The notes under the pieces were generated by a model that was not told the DNA's origin, did no database searches, and was given only the letters and a program-made list of their open reading frames with translations. The position numbers and the translations under genes are program-made. This document shows positions 15,270 through 19,303 of a DNA stretch of 19,303 nt, piece by piece. Origin of the DNA: Candidatus Kaiserbacteria bacterium (lineage in GTDB: Bacteria > Patescibacteriota > Minisyncoccia > Phycocordibacterales > UBA918); NCBI GenBank assembly GCA_007116965.1, contig SKHJ01000022.1:1-19303 (forward strand), given 5' to 3'. The stretch's first letter is position 1; the number at the start of each line of letters is the position of its first letter.

Positions 15270-16229
15270 ATGCATAAAATTGGTTTATTACTAGTGTTTA
15301 CACTACTCCTCGTCCCTCTAGTGACCACAGCCCAGCTCTTTGGTGGTATCGGTGTTGCTAATCCATCGTCGGTTACCTTAGAAGTGAGTAATGTTGCCCC
15401 GCGACCAGGTGAGGTTGTTACGCTGAGCCTCACCAGTTCACAACTTGCTAATCCTAGCTCATTGGTTTGGTCAGTGAATGGCCAGGTTCAAAATACTTGG
15501 AGCGGTCGCTCGACAGTACAATTACCAGTTGAGAGTCTTGACCGCATACTGGTAGAAGTCAATCACAGTGGTACGCTAGTAGCTCGTACAATCATCAACC
15601 CAATTCACCTCGATATTATCGTCGAACCGCAAACGTATGTACCACCTACCTACCGTGGTCGCGGTTTGGCTTCAGCTGGTAGTCAAGTACGATTGGTAGC
15701 TATCGTCGAAGAGCGAATGCGACGTAATCCTGATAGTTATTTCTATCGTTGGCAAGTCAATGGTCAGGTAATTGGGGGTGGGCCACAGCAGGGTCTCAGC
15801 GAGATCATTACCTCCATGCCAAACGGCCGTTTGGTCGATGTGCGACTAGAAGTCAGTCGTCCAGGTATTGGGGTAATCGGCTCTGAGACTGTGCAAATAC
15901 CCTTAGTTAGTCCGCAAGTTCACTTCTACCCAATCCATCCCCTCTACGGCTTCCAAAAGCGAAGCCTACGAGGTGGCTACACCTTCGGTATCAATAGTGA
16001 TATCAATATTTTAGCTGTGCCATACTACCTAGCAATCACCTCAGTGGGGCGAGCTGAGGTAGACTGGTCATTGGCCGGGCAGCGCTTGACTGAAATTAAC
16101 GAAACCGGATCGCTGAGTATTAACCTTCGCCGGCAGACCGATGTTGAGCAATCTTTTTTACAGTTTCGTCTAACCGATCGATTCAATATCACGCAACAAG
16201 CCCGCGGTGAGCTACTAATTACTCATTAA
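15270..16229 (+). CDS. Exported Ig-like/PKD-like protein of the T4SS-like cluster
   Basis: This 319-residue protein begins with a signal peptide (hydrophobic residues 5-18, cleavage after A21, TTA-Q). The mature chain is beta-rich with two Ig-like or PKD-like units. The first has VTLEVSNVAPRPGEVVTLSL and LVWSVNGQVQ; the second has TYVPPTYRGRGL, an RLVAIVEE strand and FYRWQVNGQVIGG. A C-terminal unit around PLYGFQKRSL and INILAVPYYLA completes it. The YxPPxYxGxxL pattern and W-x-V-N-G turns match an unnamed family I recall from CPR genomes near T4SS pilin genes. There is no sorting signal or lipobox, so it is probably soluble or held by partners outside the membrane. The next gene starts 3 nt after its stop. 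Role in pilus assembly or attachment is inferred. Confidence 0.76.
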   Translation: MHKIGLLLVFTLLLVPLVTTAQLFGGIGVANPSSVTLEVSNVAPRPGEVVTLSLTSSQLANPSSLVWSVNGQVQNTWSGRSTVQLPVESLDRILVEVNHSGTLVARTIINPIHLDIIVEPQTYVPPTYRGRGLASAGSQVRLVAIVEERMRRNPDSYFYRWQVNGQVIGGGPQQGLSEIITSMPNGRLVDVRLEVSRPGIGVIGSETVQIPLVSPQVHFYPIHPLYGFQKRSLRGGYTFGINSDINILAVPYYLAITSVGRAEVDWSLAGQRLTEINETGSLSINLRRQTDVEQSFLQFRLTDRFNITQQARGELLITH

Positions 16230-16232
16230 CCT

Positions 16233-17450
16233 ATGAACAAAAAAATCCTCATCGCTGGCGGCCTCGTCCTTATCCTCGCACTATTGGGCGTTTGGGGGTA
16301 TATCCTCATCTACGGTACGCCAGAGCGAGTAGAGGAGGTCTTCTCCAACTTCAACTTCTCGAGTGAGCAACCAGCACCGGCCCCACAGCCATCCACCACT
16401 GAGAATGACGCTGATTTTACTACTGAGCCCCCAGGAGTCGGTACGGCCGTCACGCCACCCGGCGATTTACCAGCTCTGCGACAGCTCACCACCGAGCCAG
16501 TGGCCGGTTTCCAGTTGGTTGCTGAAAACGCCACCAATACTGCTGCCTACGCCCTCTATGCCAAGGCCGGCACCGGACATATCTACCGCCATGACCTTAC
16601 GAGCAACCAACGAGAACGCCTCTCCAACTTCACTATTCCTCAAGCCCACGACGCCTACTTCACCAGAGATGGTCAGTATGGTGTGGTCATTAGTGGTTTT
16701 ACCACGGAGCAACGACTCCATATCTTCGACTTGGAGCAAGCTAACGGCACCAACACCGACCCTAAGATCATTCCCATTGATGCTCGCAACTTCGGAATAG
16801 GTGAAGACAACACCCTCTTCTACACGGTTGTAGAAAATAACCAAACTCGCGCGTTTGCTTACGACTTCACGACTAACACTGACCGTGAGTTATTTCGTAC
16901 GCCCCTGACCCAGATTACTGTGGCCTGGGGGCCAAGTGCTGATAATACACATTATTTTTATCCACGTGCCGCTACTGGCTTGGAAAGTCCTGTATTTATA
17001 GCACAGCAAGGGACAATTCGTAGGGGAACTATTAATGTCAGTGAGCTTAGTTTGTTTACAGACGGCACCCGAATTGGATATTCCTTTGCGACAGCAGCTA
17101 ATGAACGACTCAGTTTTGCACACCACACTAATGCTAGTGAATTATTACCATTTAGTACTCCTGTGCTTGCTGATAAATGTTATTTCGTTCGCGAGAACTC
17201 TTTACTTTGTGCCGCTTCTTTTGAAGCCATCAGTATGTCGGACTGGTATAAAGGTAGCAACATCAGTGGTGATGACTTGTTTTGGAATATCAACTATCAG
17301 CGTGGTACTAGCCGTAGTCTAGCTAATCTCAGTGGTAATACTGGCCGCGATATCGCGGTCGAGCGCCTGCTGGGTAATCAAGTTACTGCCTTATTTAGAA
17401 ATAGACTTGATGGCAACCTTTGGGTTTACGCACACAATCTAATTGAATAA
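16233..17450 (+). CDS. Membrane-anchored beta-rich extracytoplasmic protein, T4SS-like cluster
   Basis: This 405-residue protein has a single N-terminal anchor (residues 4-27, after MNKK) and a Pro/Thr/Glu-rich linker to about residue 85. A long beta-rich domain follows. Short recurring strand-turn units (such as AYALYAKAGTGHIYRHDL, YFTRDGQYGVVISG and RLHIFDLEQ) resemble blades of a beta-propeller of TolB/WD40-like type, though I cannot count blades with certainty. Two cysteines close together, in LADKCYFVRENSLLCAAS, could form a disulfide. It starts 3 nt after the Ig-like gene, so translation is probably coupled. The pilin gene follows after 11 nt. A scaffold or receptor-like role at the pilus base is inference. 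To my recollection similar anchored proteins occur beside CPR pilin genes. Confidence 0.74.
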   Translation: MNKKILIAGGLVLILALLGVWGYILIYGTPERVEEVFSNFNFSSEQPAPAPQPSTTENDADFTTEPPGVGTAVTPPGDLPALRQLTTEPVAGFQLVAENATNTAAYALYAKAGTGHIYRHDLTSNQRERLSNFTIPQAHDAYFTRDGQYGVVISGFTTEQRLHIFDLEQANGTNTDPKIIPIDARNFGIGEDNTLFYTVVENNQTRAFAYDFTTNTDRELFRTPLTQITVAWGPSADNTHYFYPRAATGLESPVFIAQQGTIRRGTINVSELSLFTDGTRIGYSFATAANERLSFAHHTNASELLPFSTPVLADKCYFVRENSLLCAASFEAISMSDWYKGSNISGDDLFWNINYQRGTSRSLANLSGNTGRDIAVERLLGNQVTALFRNRLDGNLWVYAHNLIE

Positions 17451-17461
17451 TTATAGATACT

Positions 17462-18358
17462 ATGACCAACCTAAAGCTCACACTTCTTCTGATACTTATT
17501 GTCATTCCTGGTGTAGTAATGGCGCAGTCAGGTTTCCAGACTCTAGCTGGTATCCCTGGACTAGAAGGTGGTAGTAGTTTAGCTGATTATGTGCGTGTAT
17601 TGTTCTATCTCTCAATCAGTATCGCCGCGATGTTGGCAGTAGTGAAGCTGGTGATCGCCGGTGCGAAATATATGCTCTCTGATGTGGTGACCAATAAGCA
17701 AAGTGCGTTGGCAGATATCCGCGGCGCGGTGTTTGGTCTATTGCTAATACTGGCCACTGTAGTCATCCTAATTTCTATTAACAGGCAAATTATCAATACC
17801 GATATCACGGCACGAATGTCTACTATAAGTCAAGATTTTAGAGCAGAAGGCTTACAGTTGCCTCGGCTTCAATCACCTCAAGAAAGTTTATGTGAAAGTG
17901 AAGAGGGATGTACGGTCATAGAATGTTCGATTAGGTTTGCTCTAGGTGGTTGTGAGGACTGGTGTAATGAGCAAGAAGGAGGGATTTTTCTTAGAAGAAC
18001 AACTTTTTTCGGATTGAGTAATTTTCCCCGGAATGCTTGTGTTGTACCAGGCACTGAATCAGGCTCTGAAGTTAACCCTAGAAATATTGGATCAGCAGCA
18101 ATTTGGAACGAATTTAACGATGAGTTGTTAGCAGCTGGTATACCTGAAAGTGCTCTGATACAAAATTGTTCTCGAGGTGCAGGTGGTATGATATCTTGTG
18201 GATCTACATCTACACAAATTGAAGAGTGCAACAACAGAGGCAGAACAAACACCCGCATCGTTGAATTTAACCGATCAGTGATAATTGATGAAGCTGTCAT
18301 ACCTGGAGGGGCCAGCGCTGCCGGCAGCCAAGTCAATGCGGTTCTTGCTTGCTGGTGA
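17462..18358 (+). CDS. TrbC/VirB2-like pilin with Cys-rich C-terminal extension
   Basis: Residues 1-115 match T4SS pilins: a signal peptide ending VMA-Q (residue 21), then two hydrophobic helices at about 43-65 and 88-106 with a short polar loop (SDVVTNKQSALADIRGA) between them. VirB2/TrbC pilins polymerise into the pilus, or stay in the membrane as channel parts. Unusually, the chain runs on to 298 residues. The extension from about 140 has ten cysteines at 144, 150, 155, 164, 168, 193, 236, 246, 256 and 297, suggesting an outside domain held by up to five disulfides. No cysteine lies in the pilin core. It is the last gene of the run and is followed 5 nt later by a terminator. Adhesive or receptor-binding use of the extension is inference. 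Confidence 0.84.
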   Translation: MTNLKLTLLLILIVIPGVVMAQSGFQTLAGIPGLEGGSSLADYVRVLFYLSISIAAMLAVVKLVIAGAKYMLSDVVTNKQSALADIRGAVFGLLLILATVVILISINRQIINTDITARMSTISQDFRAEGLQLPRLQSPQESLCESEEGCTVIECSIRFALGGCEDWCNEQEGGIFLRRTTFFGLSNFPRNACVVPGTESGSEVNPRNIGSAAIWNEFNDELLAAGIPESALIQNCSRGAGGMISCGSTSTQIEECNNRGRTNTRIVEFNRSVIIDEAVIPGGASAAGSQVNAVLACW

Positions 18359-18363
18359 TAGAA

Positions 18364-18400
18364 AATCCCCCCAGACACTACGTCTCCTGGGGGGATTATT
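18364..18400. terminator. Bidirectional intrinsic terminator between convergent genes
   Basis: AATCCCCCCA (18364-18373) pairs with TGGGGGGATT (18388-18397) around a 14-nt loop. On the + strand ATTATTC follows, and on the - strand the hairpin is followed by TTCTATC after the ATT of the stem. It sits between the pilin stop (18358) and the end of the minus-strand gene (18433) and probably serves both. Confidence 0.82.
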
Positions 18401-18432
18401 CATCTTGCTGCTCCCTCGTCATCTGAAACTCG

Positions 18433-19017
18433 TTACTGCTGGAGTTCGGCCAGCTCAAACATAGCGATAGCCCGCTCGACATTACCCAGTAGGCTGTGAA
18501 AGAGTCCTTGCATCTCGGTAATATGCTCCAGCTGCACCTGCACCGACCCGATATGCTCGGTAAACCCACTACAGAGTTCCATCACGACCTGACAGCTTAC
18601 ACCGCGATACCCTTCCAACTGCGCCAACTTCTCTTCACCGTAGTTCTTGGCCCAGTTGAGGATGTCAAGTGCGAAGTCGACTTGCGCCACAGCGTGGTGA
18701 GATATGCGGAACTGATCATGAGGTAGCGCAGAATAGAGCGAAACCCGATCTGCATGCGACATCTCAAGCAGCTCCAGAAAAGCGGCCGCGCTTTCCTGGT
18801 CACGCTGTTCGATCATCTGCTCGAACAAATCGACCGCCAGCCAGTACGACCTGTCAAAGATTCCGTATGGTTGCTGAAAGTAGACCTCCTGGCACAGCTC
18901 GACATCGACCTGGTGGCAGATGGACTCGATCGGAAAGACCGGCTCGGCCGCAAGCGGGTGGCTTAGCAGCGCAGTGAACGCAGCCACAAGGGCTGTGGGT
19001 TTGTTGAAGAACTTCAT
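18433..19017 (-). CDS. Small secreted helical protein with duplicated Cys motif, unknown function
   Basis: I do not recognise this 194-residue protein. It has a signal peptide MKFFNKP followed by a hydrophobic segment, with cleavage likely after LAA (residue 24). The mature protein is acidic, rich in Leu, Gln and Glu, and probably all-helical. It has exactly four cysteines: C34 and C42 in CHQVDVELC, and C142 and C149 in CQVVMELC. The two motifs are so alike that an internal duplication, or two paired helices with disulfides, is likely. The frame is open to 19071, but the ATG at 19017 has an SD site (AGAGGAGG) 5 nt upstream and begins a proper signal peptide. It is transcribed towards the T4SS-like operon from its own promoter. 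It could be a secreted effector or envelope chaperone, without direct evidence. Confidence 0.72.
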   Translation of the reverse strand: MKFFNKPTALVAAFTALLSHPLAAEPVFPIESICHQVDVELCQEVYFQQPYGIFDRSYWLAVDLFEQMIEQRDQESAAAFLELLEMSHADRVSLYSALPHDQFRISHHAVAQVDFALDILNWAKNYGEEKLAQLEGYRGVSCQVVMELCSGFTEHIGSVQVQLEHITEMQGLFHSLLGNVERAIAMFELAELQQ

Positions 19018-19022
19018 GGCAG

Positions 19023-19030
19023 CCTCCTCT
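19023..19030 (-). promoter_or_regulatory. Shine-Dalgarno site of the secreted Cys-motif protein
   Basis: On the minus strand AGAGGAGG lies 5 nt before the ATG at 19017. It fixes the start over the longer frame that begins at 19071. Confidence 0.8.
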
Positions 19031-19080
19031 GGTTGCCGGGTTGATGATGTACCGCACCTCACGCACGGCACTCTAAGTGC

Positions 19081-19108
19081 ATTATGGGTACTGCTCTATA
19101 TTTGTCAA
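19081..19108 (-). promoter_or_regulatory. Sigma70-type promoter of the secreted Cys-motif protein
   Basis: On the minus strand TTGACA (19108-19103) and CATAAT (19086-19081) are separated by 16 nt. The -35 is perfect and the -10 matches five of six bases. Transcription should start near 19074, giving a leader of about 57 nt with an SD site, unlike the leaderless-type starts elsewhere in the window. Confidence 0.75.
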
Positions 19109-19303
19109 GGTAAAGGTTAAGGCTTAGTTGGGTACAAGCGGGGGATAGGTTGCTATTGTTGGTCTCTACACTATTCACAGGGTTGGGGATAGGGGGATAC
19201 GTGGTTTGGCGGCGGTGGTGGTCTATGAGGTATTGGGAGAGATTTACGGACTACCAGTGGTGTTTTTTGCTGCGCATAAACACCCAGCGCGGGCCTTTCG
19301 GCC
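19109..19303. other. G-rich region without a gene; hairpin at the window edge
   Basis: No coding frame with a recognisable domain or start signal is visible. The + strand is G-rich, with runs at 19180-19182, 19185-19188 and 19192-19196 and GG repeats to 19221. At the right edge GGCC (19292-19295) and GGCC (19300-19303) flank TTTC, probably the beginning of a larger GC-rich hairpin cut by the window end. Confidence 0.4.

Noticed and set aside
5881..18358. Integrative conjugative element or plasmid transfer region
   Set aside because: No relaxase, coupling protein, integrase, transposase or attachment repeats are seen, and the left neighbours are housekeeping genes (pcrA, rsmA).
19171..19179. 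DnaA-box-like CTATTCACA that might mark an origin
   Set aside because: It is a single imperfect match; no cluster of boxes, AT-rich unwinding region, dnaA or dnaN gene is present.
1..19303. CRISPR array or insertion sequence
   Set aside because: I saw no regularly spaced direct repeats, no cas genes and no transposase reading frame or paired terminal repeats anywhere in the window.

Overview
This window looks like part of a Candidate Phyla Radiation (Patescibacteria) chromosome with roughly even GC content. The call rests on gene content: a compact type IV secretion-like (T4SS) cluster built from VirB4, a detached TraC-like domain, PrgI, a VirB6/TrbL-like membrane protein, a TrbC/VirB2-like pilin with a large extension, an Ig-like exported protein and a membrane-anchored repeat protein. 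To my recollection this combination recurs in CPR genomes. TGA is used as a stop codon, so the TGA=Gly code of some CPR lineages does not apply. I cannot assign a class.

Layout. Positions 1-395 carry no convincing gene; they hold a strong 13-bp hairpin and a smaller second one. Positions 396-2906 hold a GNAT N-acetyltransferase and an ABC exporter (membrane plus ATPase domains in one chain). The exporter is broken by a -1 frameshift between its signature motif and Walker B. Both genes have good Shine-Dalgarno (SD) sites, and the segment ends in a classic intrinsic terminator. Positions 3014-5813 hold a PcrA/UvrD-type helicase and the 16S rRNA dimethyltransferase rsmA.

Positions 5881-18358 form a co-directional run of 11 genes with gaps of 3-67 nt and no internal terminator that I can see. 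In order: anchored protein of unknown function, exported coiled protein, VirB6/TrbL-like channel protein, cytosolic helical/proline-rich protein, PrgI, TraC-like domain, VirB4 ATPase, modular membrane protein, Ig-like exported protein, anchored beta-rich protein, pilin with Cys-rich extension. The run ends at a bidirectional terminator. The products suggest one envelope machine: VirB4 and TraC-like as motor, PrgI/VirB6/membrane proteins as inner channel, and the pilin plus exported proteins outside. No VirB7-VirB10 core, VirB11, VirD4 or relaxase is in view, so conjugation is not supported here. Protein or DNA transport, or host-cell attachment, remain possible.

Convergent to the run, at 18433-19017 (-), is a small secreted helical protein with a duplicated Cys motif, its own TTGACA promoter and an SD site. 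Positions 19072-19303 are G-rich and show no gene.

Two further patterns stand out. Five starts (3014, 5881, 11334, 14258, 15270) sit 7-10 nt behind a TATAAT-like box, which predicts leaderless or near-leaderless mRNAs. Seven of the eight other SD-less starts have CT directly before ATG.
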